A stretch of 64,000 nucleotides of DNA from positions 1,302,001-1,366,000 of the forward strand of contig OZ244812.1 of assembly GCA_965220205.1 (NCBI GenBank), written 5' to 3'. The DNA comes from G965220205 sp965220205. Lineage in GTDB: Bacteria; Chloroflexota; Dehalococcoidia; Lucifugimonadales; Australimonadaceae. Under the pieces are notes generated by a model. It saw nothing but the letters and a program-made list of their open reading frames with translations. It was not told the origin of the DNA and did no database searches. Shown one piece after another: positions 26,519 to 35,544 of this stretch (the stretch's first letter is position 1; each line of letters opens with the position of its first letter). A program made the position numbers and the translations under genes.

Positions 26519-27562
26519 GTGATCGTCTCCTCCGAACGCCGAATCTCGGCTCTCGTCGAGCGTTACATCGCCGACGTCAGGCAGCAGATCAGACGATCGG
26601 CGCCCGACTCCGAGACCGGCTTTTTCGGCGTGCTGCGCTACCACCTCGGGTGGCAGGACCGCGACGGCAAGCCCGCCGACGAGGACGCGGGCAAGGGGCT
26701 GCGCCCCACGCTCGTCCTCGCGTCCTGCGAGATCGCCGGCGGCGATTGGCATGACGCCCTCCCCGCCGCAGCGGCGCTGGAACTGGTCCACAACTTCTCG
26801 CTGCTCCACGACGACATCCAGGACCGCGACACGACGAGGCGCGGCCGTGCGACAGCGTGGACGGTGTTCGGCGTTCACGAGGCCATCGCCGCCGGGAACG
26901 CTATGCGCGTCGTCGCCGACCAGACCCTCCAAGCGCTGTCGGAGACCGGCCTCCCGGCGTCCACCGTCACGGCGGCGTCCGTCGCGCTGACGTCGCGCTA
27001 CCTCGAGATGATCGAGGGCCAATACCTGGATTTGTCCTTCGAGGACTCCGACGACGTTACGACCGACGCCTACCTTGACATGATCTCGCGTAAGACGGGC
27101 GCGCTCATCGACGGCGCCATGTACATCGGCTCGCTGGTGGCCACCGGCGACGCAAAGACAGCGGCGGCGTTCGGCGCTTGCGGCCGGAGGCTTGGCCTGG
27201 CGTTCCAGGTGCGCGACGACCTGCTCGGCATCTGGGGCGACCCCGCGGCGACGGGCAAGCCGGTCGGTTCCGACATCAGGAACAAGAAGAAGAGCATGCC
27301 CATCGTCTACCTGTTCCAGCAGGCGGACGCCGCGCAGCGCGAATGGCTCCGGACTGCCTACGCCGCGGAGGAGGTGGCGGGCGACGACGTCGAGCGGGTC
27401 CTCACCCTGCTGGCCGATCTCGACGCCCAGACGTTCGTTCAGCAGACCGCGGCCCGCCAGGCCGCCGGCGCGATGGACGCGCTCGACGGGCTCCCGCTCG
27501 CGCCCGAGGCGAGGGAGAGCATCCAAGCGATGGCGGACTATTTCGTCACGCGCGACAAGTAA
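26519..27562 (+). CDS. Trans-isoprenyl diphosphate synthase (FPP/GGPP type)
   Basis: 347 residues with a GTG start. First Asp-rich motif in HNFSLLHDDIQDRDTTRRGR, second in LAFQVRDDLLGIWGD, plus KGLRPTL near the N-terminus and KKSMPIVYLF. It condenses isopentenyl diphosphate with allylic diphosphates. Placement between dxs and the squalene genes suggests it supplies farnesyl diphosphate, although chain length cannot be called with certainty. The residues before the first motif (LVHNFSLL) are small/aromatic mixed. Confidence 0.92.
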   Translation: MIVSSERRISALVERYIADVRQQIRRSAPDSETGFFGVLRYHLGWQDRDGKPADEDAGKGLRPTLVLASCEIAGGDWHDALPAAAALELVHNFSLLHDDIQDRDTTRRGRATAWTVFGVHEAIAAGNAMRVVADQTLQALSETGLPASTVTAASVALTSRYLEMIEGQYLDLSFEDSDDVTTDAYLDMISRKTGALIDGAMYIGSLVATGDAKTAAAFGACGRRLGLAFQVRDDLLGIWGDPAATGKPVGSDIRNKKKSMPIVYLFQQADAAQREWLRTAYAAEEVAGDDVERVLTLLADLDAQTFVQQTAARQAAGAMDALDGLPLAPEARESIQAMADYFVTRDK

Positions 27563-27694
27563 GGCATAATGCCTGCCGACGCACCTAGTGGGCGAGGGTG
27601 GTGAAGAGGGGACTGCCTGCCTCACAGGCCTGAACGGTCTCCTCGTCCGTGCAGCACTCGCGAGGCCCTGGGCCCTGCCCTCGCCGGAGCAAGC

Positions 27695-28579
27695 GTGACA
27701 ACGCATCGCGCCATCGGCGAGCCGCCCGGCCTTGACGAGGCGTACGCCTACTGCGAACGCTTGGCAAGGGCCCACTACGAGAACTTCACGGTCGGCTCGC
27801 TGCTGCTGCCGCGCGGAGTGAGGCCTTACTTCTACGCGGTCTACGCCTTTTGCCGCCAGACCGACGACCTCGGCGACGAGGCCGCGGGCGACCGGCTGGC
27901 TCAGCTCCGCGAGTGGGAGGAGGCGCTCGTAGAGGCCTACGGCGGCCATTCGTCGCACCCCATCATCGTCGCGCTCCAGGACACCATTCGCCGGTTCAAC
28001 ATTCCCGAGACGCCGTTCCGCAAGCTCATCCAGGCGAACCGCATGGATCAGGGCGAGGTCCGATTCCCCACGTACGGCGACCTCCTGCACTACTGCGACC
28101 ACTCGGCGAACCCTGTCGGGCGCATGGTGCTCTACGTGCTTGGCGACCGCTCCGAGGAAAGCCACCGGCTGTCCGACGCGACCTGCACCGCACTCCAGCT
28201 GGCCAACTTCTGGCAGGACGTGAAGCGGGACTACGACATGGGCCGCATCTACGTGCCGCTGGAGGACATGGAGCGCTTCGGCTACTCCGAGGAGGACCTG
28301 GCGGCGGGCGTGGTCAACGACAACCTACGCAAGCTGATGGCGTTCGAGGCGGACCGCGCCCAGCAGTTGTTCGAACAGGGCTACGCGCTCATCGAACGCC
28401 TCAATGGCCGGCCCAAGCTCGATATCGCTCTGTTCACCAAGGGCGGCTTGAGCGTCCTCGAATCCATACGCCGCCAGGACTACGACGTGCTGACGAACCG
28501 CCCTATCGTCACCCCCCGCCGCAAGTTGTGGCTCATGGCGTCCACGGCACTGCGGCTGGCGCTGCGGAGGGCTCCATGA
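27695..28579 (+). CDS. hpnC: Presqualene diphosphate hydrolase-type squalene synthase HpnC
   Basis: 294 residues, with an alternative (non-ATG) start at 27695. Squalene/phytoene synthase family; the first Asp-rich motif is RQTDDLGDE and the second NFWQDVKRDYDMGRIYVP. The single aromatic N-terminal pattern LARAHYENFTVGSLLLPRGVRPYFYAVYAFCRQTDD is the HpnC type. In the three-enzyme route, HpnC converts presqualene diphosphate to hydroxysqualene. It overlaps hpnD by ATGA. Confidence 0.93.
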   Translation: MTTHRAIGEPPGLDEAYAYCERLARAHYENFTVGSLLLPRGVRPYFYAVYAFCRQTDDLGDEAAGDRLAQLREWEEALVEAYGGHSSHPIIVALQDTIRRFNIPETPFRKLIQANRMDQGEVRFPTYGDLLHYCDHSANPVGRMVLYVLGDRSEESHRLSDATCTALQLANFWQDVKRDYDMGRIYVPLEDMERFGYSEEDLAAGVVNDNLRKLMAFEADRAQQLFEQGYALIERLNGRPKLDIALFTKGGLSVLESIRRQDYDVLTNRPIVTPRRKLWLMASTALRLALRRAP

Positions 28580-29454
28580 CCACCGCTCCCGCTATCGCCG
28601 CTGCCTACGACTACTGCCAGGCGGTCACGAGGCGGGAGGCGCGCAACTTTTACTTCGCCTTCATCACTCTGCCCGCCCGGCGTCGCCGCGCCATCTACGC
28701 GGCGTACGCCTTCGCCAGGCTCGCCGACGACATCGCCGACGGCGATGCGTCGAGCTCCGACAAGGCGGAGCAGCTTCGCGAGTTGCGCGCGGACCTCCGG
28801 CAGGCTTTCGCAGGACAGCCCCAAGGGCCCGTCCTAGTCGCGCTCACTCATGCGTCGGACGAGTACGGCATCGACCCAGCACTCTTCGAGAGGCTCATCG
28901 ACGGAGTCGAGATGGATCTCGCGCCGCGCCGCTACGAGACATTCGACGAGCTGCGCGACTACTGCTACCACGTCGCGTCAGTGGTCGGCCTCATCTCTAT
29001 CGAGATCTTCGGCTACGCCGACCCGCGAGCCCCTGCGGCAGCCGTGGACCTGGGCCTCGCCATGCAGCTCACCAACATCATGCGGGACATCAGCGAGGAC
29101 GCCGATGCGGGCCGGGTCTATCTCCCCCAGGAGGACCTGAGGCGGTTCGGCTATACGGAGGACGACCTCATGCGGGGCCTCGTGAACGACGCCTTCGTCG
29201 GGCTGATGCGTTTCGAGGCGCAGCGCGCCCGCGAGTACTTCCAGTCGGGCGAGACGCTGCTGGGATACCTCTCGCCCCGGTCGCGCGCGTGCCCTGCGGT
29301 CCTCCATGGCCTCTATAGCCGGCTGCTCGACCGCATCGAGCAGCGTGGCTTCAACGTCTACGGCGAGCGCGTGCGGCTCTCCTCTGGGGAGAAACTGCGT
29401 ATTATGGCCAAGCTTTGGACAACAAGCCTGCTCCCACGCCACAATCCGAACTAG
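28576..29454 (+). CDS. hpnD: Presqualene diphosphate synthase HpnD
   Basis: 292 residues. Squalene/phytoene synthase family with Asp-rich motifs YAFARLADDIADGD and LTNIMRDISEDADAGRVYLP, and SRNFYFAF-like REARNFYFAFITLPARRRRA at the start. By position and sequence type this is HpnD, joining two farnesyl diphosphates to presqualene diphosphate. The ATG 28576 start overlaps the hpnC stop, and its own 3' end overlaps hpnE by about 40 bases, so the three are translated together. Confidence 0.93.
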   Translation: MTTAPAIAAAYDYCQAVTRREARNFYFAFITLPARRRRAIYAAYAFARLADDIADGDASSSDKAEQLRELRADLRQAFAGQPQGPVLVALTHASDEYGIDPALFERLIDGVEMDLAPRRYETFDELRDYCYHVASVVGLISIEIFGYADPRAPAAAVDLGLAMQLTNIMRDISEDADAGRVYLPQEDLRRFGYTEDDLMRGLVNDAFVGLMRFEAQRAREYFQSGETLLGYLSPRSRACPAVLHGLYSRLLDRIEQRGFNVYGERVRLSSGEKLRIMAKLWTTSLLPRHNPN

Positions 29455-30785
29455 GCAGCGTCGTGGTCGCCGGGGGCGGACTCGCCGGCATGGCTGCGGC
29501 ATGGCGCCTGGCCTCCGCCGGCTACCGGGTCGCCCTCGTCGAGCGACGGCCCTACCTCGGCGGCCGCGCCTACTCCTACGTCGACCGTGAAACCGGCGTG
29601 CAGGTCGACAATGGCCAGCACGTCTTCATGGGCTGCTGCACGGCCTACATCAACTTCCTGCGCGATGTGGGGACGCTCGACCGAACGGCCAAGCAGGACA
29701 GGATGCGCGTCGAGGTCCGAAGCCCGTCGGGGAAGGCGGGCGTGCTCGCCGCCGCTCCCCTCCCCGCTCCGTTCCATCTGCTCCCATCGTTCATACGCTA
29801 CCCGCACCTTGGCTGGCGCGACAAGCTCCGCGCTGCGACGGCCCTGCTGCGCATCGAGATGGAACGCAACCGCGACCGGGACGAGCTGCGGGCCATGTCC
29901 TTCGAGGAATGGCTGCGCCGGAACGGTCAGTCAGACCAGGCCATCGCCAACTTCTGGGACCTCATCGTCATCCCCACGCTCAACGACGCATCGCGTGAGG
30001 TGTCGGCCAGCATGGCTTTCACGGTCTTCCAGGTAGCGCTGCTCAGGAACGCCCACGGCGCGGACATCGGTTTCGCGCGGTCCGGCCTGTCGGACGTTAT
30101 GGGCGATCCGGTCGAGCGACGCCTGCGCGCCTGGGGCGTCGACCTGATACTCGGCCGTACGGTTGAGCGACTCGTGCTGCACGACGGCGCCATTGCAGGA
30201 GTCGCGCTCGCCGGCGGCGAAGTGCTAGCCGCCGACTGGTACGTGGCTGCGCTGCCGCCGCAGGCACTCGTCAACACCCTGCCAGACGACCTGCGCGACG
30301 GCTCGGCGCTGTCGGCTGCCGCGACCCACACCTTCGCGCCGATCGTCAATCTGCACATCTGGTACGACCGCGCGGTCGCCGACTTCGAATGGGCGTCGTT
30401 CGTGGACAGCCCGCTGCAGTTCGTGTTCAACAAGACGCGCATCGCCGGACTCACAGGCCCGGGCGACTATCTGGCCGTCTCGCTGAGCGGGGCCTGGGAG
30501 TGGTGGCCACTGTCGAAGGACGAGCTGCGCGATCGCTTCATTCCAGAGCTGGCGCGGGCACTGCCCCTCGCGCGTTACGCCACGGTCGAGCGCTTCGCCG
30601 TCGTGAAGGAGCAACGCGCGACGTTCCGGTCGCCGCCCGGAGGACCTGCCAATCGTCTGCCAACGAGAACGCCGCTGCATAACCTCGTGTTGGCGGGCGA
30701 CTGGACTGACACGGGGTGGCCGGCAACGATGGAGAGCGCGGTGCGCAGCGGCAACGCCGCGGCCGACGCGGTCATAGCGGGATGA
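29415..30785 (+). CDS. hpnE: Hydroxysqualene dehydroxylase HpnE
   Basis: 456 residues from TTG 29415; the protein core starts with the FAD-binding VVVAGGGLAGMAAAWRLA (Rossmann GxGxxG) followed by VERRPYLGGRAYS. The FAD/NAD amine-oxidase-like C-terminus NLVLAGDWTDTGWPATMESA is complete. It reduces hydroxysqualene to squalene and completes the HpnCDE route. TTG use and the 40-base overlap with hpnD make the exact start uncertain, but upstream coding of hpnD leaves few choices. No squalene-hopene cyclase gene lies in the window. Confidence 0.93.
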   Translation: MDNKPAPTPQSELGSVVVAGGGLAGMAAAWRLASAGYRVALVERRPYLGGRAYSYVDRETGVQVDNGQHVFMGCCTAYINFLRDVGTLDRTAKQDRMRVEVRSPSGKAGVLAAAPLPAPFHLLPSFIRYPHLGWRDKLRAATALLRIEMERNRDRDELRAMSFEEWLRRNGQSDQAIANFWDLIVIPTLNDASREVSASMAFTVFQVALLRNAHGADIGFARSGLSDVMGDPVERRLRAWGVDLILGRTVERLVLHDGAIAGVALAGGEVLAADWYVAALPPQALVNTLPDDLRDGSALSAAATHTFAPIVNLHIWYDRAVADFEWASFVDSPLQFVFNKTRIAGLTGPGDYLAVSLSGAWEWWPLSKDELRDRFIPELARALPLARYATVERFAVVKEQRATFRSPPGGPANRLPTRTPLHNLVLAGDWTDTGWPATMESAVRSGNAAADAVIAG

Positions 30786-31021
30786 CGCTGAATCTCTCGT
30801 GTGGGCTTGTCTCTGCATGTGGTTCGGCCTAGCCGCAGGCATCGCGGCGCTCGCCATTCTCGTCATGCCCGGCGCCTCCAAGGCGTCTTACATCACGTAA
30901 GCCGCACTCGTCCCGTGGGCCTCCGCGGCGACGTCGCGCGGGAAGGTTCATGCGGATGGCGTCGTGAGGGACATGCCCAGCCACAGTTCGACCCGGCGCC
31001 CGTTGTTATGATTCGGCTGCG

Positions 31022-31216
31022 ATGAAGAAGAAGAACATCATCTTGGGCTTGGTCATCCTTGCTGTGGTGGGCGCCGCTTGGCTCTTCTCCATAAACGGCG
31101 GCTGGCTCGTCCTTAACATCCTAGTGGTCCTTGTGGTGATACCCATCGCACTGGTCCTGTGCCTCATCAGGATGCTGAGGAGCAGACGCCGTGAGGGGCC
31201 TCCGCCGGCGGCATGA
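31022..31216 (+). CDS. Small two-helix membrane protein
   Basis: 64 residues. MKKKN start, two hydrophobic stretches (about 6-23 IILGLVILAVVGAAWLFS and 28-50 WLVLNILVVLVVIPIALVLCL) and a basic tail (RMLRSRRREG), which predicts a hairpin with cytoplasmic ends. No family recognised. The 236 bases between hpnE and this gene hold only a 27-codon hydrophobic ORF (30817-30900), which I cannot support as a gene. Confidence 0.55.
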   Translation: MKKKNIILGLVILAVVGAAWLFSINGGWLVLNILVVLVVIPIALVLCLIRMLRSRRREGPPPAA

Positions 31217-31321
31217 GCTTGGCAGTCGACGCCAGGTTGGCAACTCAGAGGAGCAGCCCGGAAATCGTGCCGTGGCTCCCGTTTTGGCGGGGATCAGGCG
31301 TCGTCGAGCCGCGACGGAGGG

Positions 31322-32077
31322 TCAATACTGGCCTGCCCTGATTTTGGCGATAGCCGCGACTGCCGAGTCGTAGATGAATTGCGCGACGTTGGCCCGTGCG
31401 CCCGTGTCGACCCCAATGTTCTCGGACCTAGGCGAGAAGCCTGTGATTCTGCCGTTCGCTTCCGGGGTGGCTTGCCCACCGATCACCGGGATTCGCACGC
31501 TGCTAGAGACGGCCGCGTAGATCTCCGGGGTCACGTTCGTGACGTCGAGCATCGCGGCTCCCGCGTCCTCGATCGCCCGGGCCCACTTCAGGACATGGTC
31601 ACGAGCCTCCGGACCGCCTTGGACACCCCGGGTCGGCCCCTGAGTGGGGAACCCGATCTGGGGGAACACGGCGAGGCCCGTCTCGACGACAGCCGACACC
31701 TCGTCGAACAACTCCTCCTCCTTGGTCCGAAGGTCGATCTTCGTCATATCGACCCCGATCTCCTTGAAGCGCCGCGCCGCCTCGGCAACCGCTACGGGCC
31801 CGGACCGGCTCGGAGTCATGGGCATGTCAACGCTCACGACAGCTCGCTCGCTAGCCCGCACGACCGCCTTCGCGAACGGAATCATGTCGTCGACCGTGCA
31901 ATCGAGCACGTCGGGCTGGCCCAGCACGTTCCTGCCCAGGCTATCGCCGACGGTCAGCACATCGGCGCCGGCCTTGTCGGCAATCCGGGCCATCTGGTAG
32001 TCGTACACGATGAGCGCCACGATCCTCTCACCGGACTGCTTCATCGTCTGGAGGTCAGCGGGGACTAGCTTGGCCAT
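31322..32077 (-). CDS. PanB-like ketopantoate hydroxymethyltransferase family enzyme
   Basis: 251 residues, slightly short for PanB (about 265). It has the PEP-mutase/PanB barrel motifs VALIVYDYQMARIADKAGADVLTVGDSLG, VVSVDMPMTP and IPVIGGQA. In PanB the metal is held by the Asp of GDSLG and the Asp of the DMP segment, both present. Its position as the last gene after an aldolase and a bicupin, and the divergent C-terminus, suggest a catabolic C-C bond enzyme rather than pantothenate synthesis. That is an inference. No panC or panD is nearby. Confidence 0.75.
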   Translation of the reverse strand: MAKLVPADLQTMKQSGERIVALIVYDYQMARIADKAGADVLTVGDSLGRNVLGQPDVLDCTVDDMIPFAKAVVRASERAVVSVDMPMTPSRSGPVAVAEAARRFKEIGVDMTKIDLRTKEEELFDEVSAVVETGLAVFPQIGFPTQGPTRGVQGGPEARDHVLKWARAIEDAGAAMLDVTNVTPEIYAAVSSSVRIPVIGGQATPEANGRITGFSPRSENIGVDTGARANVAQFIYDSAVAAIAKIRAGQY

Positions 32078-32158
32078 ATCTCTTCTCCTCGCCGCCTTGT
32101 CCCTATCAGTATGCGAGAGCGGTTTACTGCAATAGCTTTGAGAACGTAGTCAACGCCA

Positions 32159-33217
32159 TCACCCGACGATGTACTGCGGCTGTGGGAGTTGGACTTCGGC
32201 GCCGTTTCTGGCGCATTCCGCGACGTACAGGTCGTAGATCGCGGGGTCCTCCTCCTCGTACTCGAATTGGTGGGTTGGGACAGCTCCTCCCCAGCGGCGG
32301 GAGTCCAGCGCTCCTAAGCGCACGGCGAGGTATCGAGCCGGACTCGGGCCTGTGTTGAAGTGCTGGTGGTACTCCTGCTCACGAGGGGAGAGCATGCTCC
32401 CCACCTGCCAATCAACCTTCTCGCGCTCGTCTCCCTCTTTCCATAGCAGGGAATACCCCTGACCCTCCAGTATGATCACATGCGCCCCGACACCGTGGCG
32501 ATGCCCCTTCTTGTACGTCCCCGGAGGGAAACTGCTGCAATGGACGGCCATCGAGTTGTTCGCAATCTCGAAACTGGTCAGCTGCCCCCCGGCGCCCCGG
32601 TTAACATTCTGGTCCAACCCGAACAGCTTCATGTTCGGGACGAAATTCACCCTCCACCGGCTGCTGCCAACCTTTTCGCCGGGATTCGAGAAGAAGTCTT
32701 CCTCACCGGCATAGCGGTCGCTGAACTCGAAGTCGGACGAGAACAAGAAGTCCGCGTTCCGGTACATATTCAAAGCCATCGGGAGGTTCGTTACAGCAAG
32801 GAGCCGCACGGGGTCGGTCCCGGAGCCGTTGAAGATTTCGTACCAAGCGTTCATTGGCGGGGAGAAGATGCTGCCGTCTTGCCACTCCACGGATTGCCTC
32901 TGCCCCTTCCCGGACCAGAACGTGGTGGCGCCCCTCCCGGCTAGGACGAAGAACGTCGCCTCGAACAGATGGTGGAACGGTTTGGTGCTGCCGCCGGGCG
33001 CAATCTCGATGACCCAAGCGTCGTCTTGCTGTTGGTCCGCTAGGCTAACGAACGCCATCTTCTGACCGAGCATCGGCCAGGGAGCCACGTCCGCGGCGAA
33101 CAGGTCCCGTAGGTACGGGCCTTCGTGTACAGGGACGCCCTGCGACCCTTGCCATTTCCCGTATGGCGTTTCGGAGAGCTTTATGCCTCGCGCGGGCCCT
33201 TCAGCTGCTTCAACCAT
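32159..33217 (-). CDS. Bicupin protein (gentisate dioxygenase-like)
   Basis: 352 residues from ATG 33217; the upstream in-frame extension looks non-coding. Two cupin modules: the first around GGSTKPFHHLFEATFFVLAG and the second around PPGTYKKGHRHGVGAHVIILEGQGYSLLW, each with the metal-binding His pattern. The layout resembles two-domain ring-cleavage or ethanolamine-utilisation-type cupins. The reaction is unknown. It sits between the class II aldolase (56 bases upstream) and the PanB-like gene on the same strand, so these three probably form an operon for one substrate. Confidence 0.8.
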   Translation of the reverse strand: MVEAAEGPARGIKLSETPYGKWQGSQGVPVHEGPYLRDLFAADVAPWPMLGQKMAFVSLADQQQDDAWVIEIAPGGSTKPFHHLFEATFFVLAGRGATTFWSGKGQRQSVEWQDGSIFSPPMNAWYEIFNGSGTDPVRLLAVTNLPMALNMYRNADFLFSSDFEFSDRYAGEEDFFSNPGEKVGSSRWRVNFVPNMKLFGLDQNVNRGAGGQLTSFEIANNSMAVHCSSFPPGTYKKGHRHGVGAHVIILEGQGYSLLWKEGDEREKVDWQVGSMLSPREQEYHQHFNTGPSPARYLAVRLGALDSRRWGGAVPTHQFEYEEEDPAIYDLYVAECARNGAEVQLPQPQYIVG

Positions 33218-33272
33218 CTGGCTTCTCCTATCGATTGTCGCCGATTCAACACGATTGCTCGATTTGGTCCAG

Positions 33273-34043
33273 TCAGTCGTCTCCTTCGACAACTGACGGC
33301 AAGCCCACGCCGGCTTCGAGCGCAATCAGGTGCGTGCGCCACCCTCCGCCCTCTTCGCCGCCCTCGGTGAGCGGCGGGCCTCCTACTCGTTCGGGTCCAT
33401 ACCGGAGCTTGTCCACTTCAGGAATCTCGCTGATCTGTTCATACCGTCCGGACAGAACGAGTTGCCAAACGATCTCGGCTAGGTGTTCGAAACGGATCGC
33501 GAGGCCTGTCGCCGCGTGGACGCTGTCGCCGACCGCGGCAATCCCGTGTCCCCTGAGAAGCACGATGTCGCGGTCGCCCATGGCGTCGCACATCTCCTCG
33601 GCGAGCTCCCGTGTCGTAATCGTCTGGGTAACGCGGTCGTAGATTGGCACCCCGTTGAGTGCGATCCTCAGCGTTGCCGGTTGGTACCCGCCGAACAGGG
33701 GCCGGAACTCCACGCCGGCAAGTCCGCAGAGGAGCGCGTTGTAAGGGTGCGCGTGAACCACAGCCTGCACGTCTGGCCGGGCCTTGTATATCTCGCCGTG
33801 GAGCGGCGTCTCGTGCGGAGTCCGGTAGGCCCCGATCAGGGGCCCGTTGCCGTCGAAATCCATCCGTCGCACGGCCGGAGTATCTGCGTAAACGAGACCC
33901 ATCTCGTTACTGCCGCGGCACCGCAGGTACATCTCCCGATCGTCGATGCGGGCGCTGACGTGACCCGTCGATCCCAGCGTACGGCCCACTATCCGGCAGG
34001 CGGTCGCAACCTCTCGCCTCAGCTCAGCTGATGAATCGGGCAT
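33273..34043 (-). CDS. Class II aldolase/adducin family protein
   Basis: 256 residues. Zinc ligands are visible as His-x-His in AVVHAHPYN and a third His in LLRGHGIAAVG; the active-site acid is in TPLHGEIYKARPD. The family includes fuculose-phosphate and ribulose-phosphate aldolases/epimerases and decarboxylases acting on sugar acids. First gene of the minus-strand aldolase-bicupin-PanB-like set. Substrate not predictable. Confidence 0.88.
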   Translation of the reverse strand: MPDSSAELRREVATACRIVGRTLGSTGHVSARIDDREMYLRCRGSNEMGLVYADTPAVRRMDFDGNGPLIGAYRTPHETPLHGEIYKARPDVQAVVHAHPYNALLCGLAGVEFRPLFGGYQPATLRIALNGVPIYDRVTQTITTRELAEEMCDAMGDRDIVLLRGHGIAAVGDSVHAATGLAIRFEHLAEIVWQLVLSGRYEQISEIPEVDKLRYGPERVGGPPLTEGGEEGGGWRTHLIALEAGVGLPSVVEGDD

Positions 34044-34773
34044 ACGTCCCTCAACTCTCCTGCTCTAGACCGCTTTGCCCTAACGGTTTGTGTCTGCCTC
34101 TTGTTCCTCTCTTGCCGGTAATCGACAGCCATGGCATGTTACTATCCGATTTCAGCACGCGTTTGGAGGAAACCAGCGTGCATATCGGCGCGAAAGCCAC
34201 GACTGCGACTCATTCTTGTGCAGCGGTCACCCCCTGTCAAGTGGCGAACACGGGTGACGCCAGCAGCGCGATGGAGAAGGGGGCTGAGGCGACCGCCGGA
34301 TCGGCCGAGGCAGGGATTCACACGACCGTGAACGCTGACGGAAGGCTGGCAGGCCCGGATTGCCTCCGTTCGGGAGGCCCTCCCAACGCCGTCTCGGGGC
34401 GTCGGCCACTGAGGAGGCGTCCGGGTACAGGCTGATACCGAGGGTGCTGGGGGGACGCGAACGCCCTCAAACTCCGCAATCCGCTCCGCCAGACGCCTCG
34501 CGAGGGGACGCCGCGCCGCATGCCGCCGGTCGCCAGGAGCAGACGCTCGCGTGGTAAGAAAACCCTCCAGCTCGGTGGCTGGGAGGCCTGCATGCGGGGC
34601 CCCCTCGCCTACTCGCCTCACGGGACTGACTTTAAAGGACCGGTGAGCGTATTCGGCTGCTTTGTGACAGCATGAGGCGACGCCGGGCGGCGGTCAGAAG
34701 GCCGGCTGATTCTCATACCTTGCGCCGCAGCGGACTCAGAACGAACTTGCGACAAACGGCTAAGCTGTCCCAT
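34044..34773. other. Long non-coding stretch between two minus-strand genes
   Basis: About 730 bases. Several short overlapping ORFs exist on both strands but none has a recognisable family, ribosome site or consistent third-position bias that I could judge. It separates the aldolase operon from the split ATPase gene. It may be decayed sequence. Confidence 0.4.
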
Positions 34774-35544
34774 CTACAACAATGAGGGCTGGTCATGGCG
34801 CTGGGGGAATGAGGAAGGCACTTGTAGCGCTTCATGCACAGCATGGATATACTTGCGGTTCAGGGTGTTCAGCTCAGCGTTGTAGGTGTCTATTTCGCTG
34901 CCTGGTATCGGCACAACGACACCGGATTCAAGCCTTCGACGAGCTACCTCTCTCCCGAACGCCTCTGCCACAAGTTCTGCGCACATGAGGCTACCTAAGG
35001 GAGTATCCATCCCATCTCCCCCGGATCCCAAGTAATTCCGCACCACTGGGAAATGCAAATAAATGGTGATATTCCCACTACTGTAGCTGACTCGCTGGAT
35101 TGGAGAGGCTTCGTGGTCGTCAAAATAGATGTCACGGAACAGTCCTCGAGTGCGCGGCTCTGTTGTGGCATTCCGAGTACGAGGCTCTCTAACGCGAAAC
35201 TCCGCCATGTCCTCCTGATCTCTCCACTGAGCATAGATAGTGCATGAAGCGCCTTCGGGCATTCCTGCCATCGTAAAGCTACTCGTCAGTATTTCCGGGT
35301 TTGAACGTTGTGGAGCAAGTGTGACTGAGGTAGCTGATGCCCGAATCTCGCCTTCAATGTCTTCTAGGCTGATAGACACCCTCGGCCGAGTATTTGAACC
35401 TGCCATACTGCTCGGGAGGTAGATCGAGAAACGGCGCTGTTCGCCAGGGCGCTCGTAACCGACATCAGGGCGGATAGCGAGTCCTTCCAATCGAGCTGCC
35501 TCACGTCCAAATTGAGGCATCTCCTCTATTTCATCTTCAGCTAA

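Noticed and set aside
26138..28165. A 675-codon minus-strand ORF over the prenyl synthase and hpnC
   Set aside because: It runs antisense across three well-supported genes without family features.
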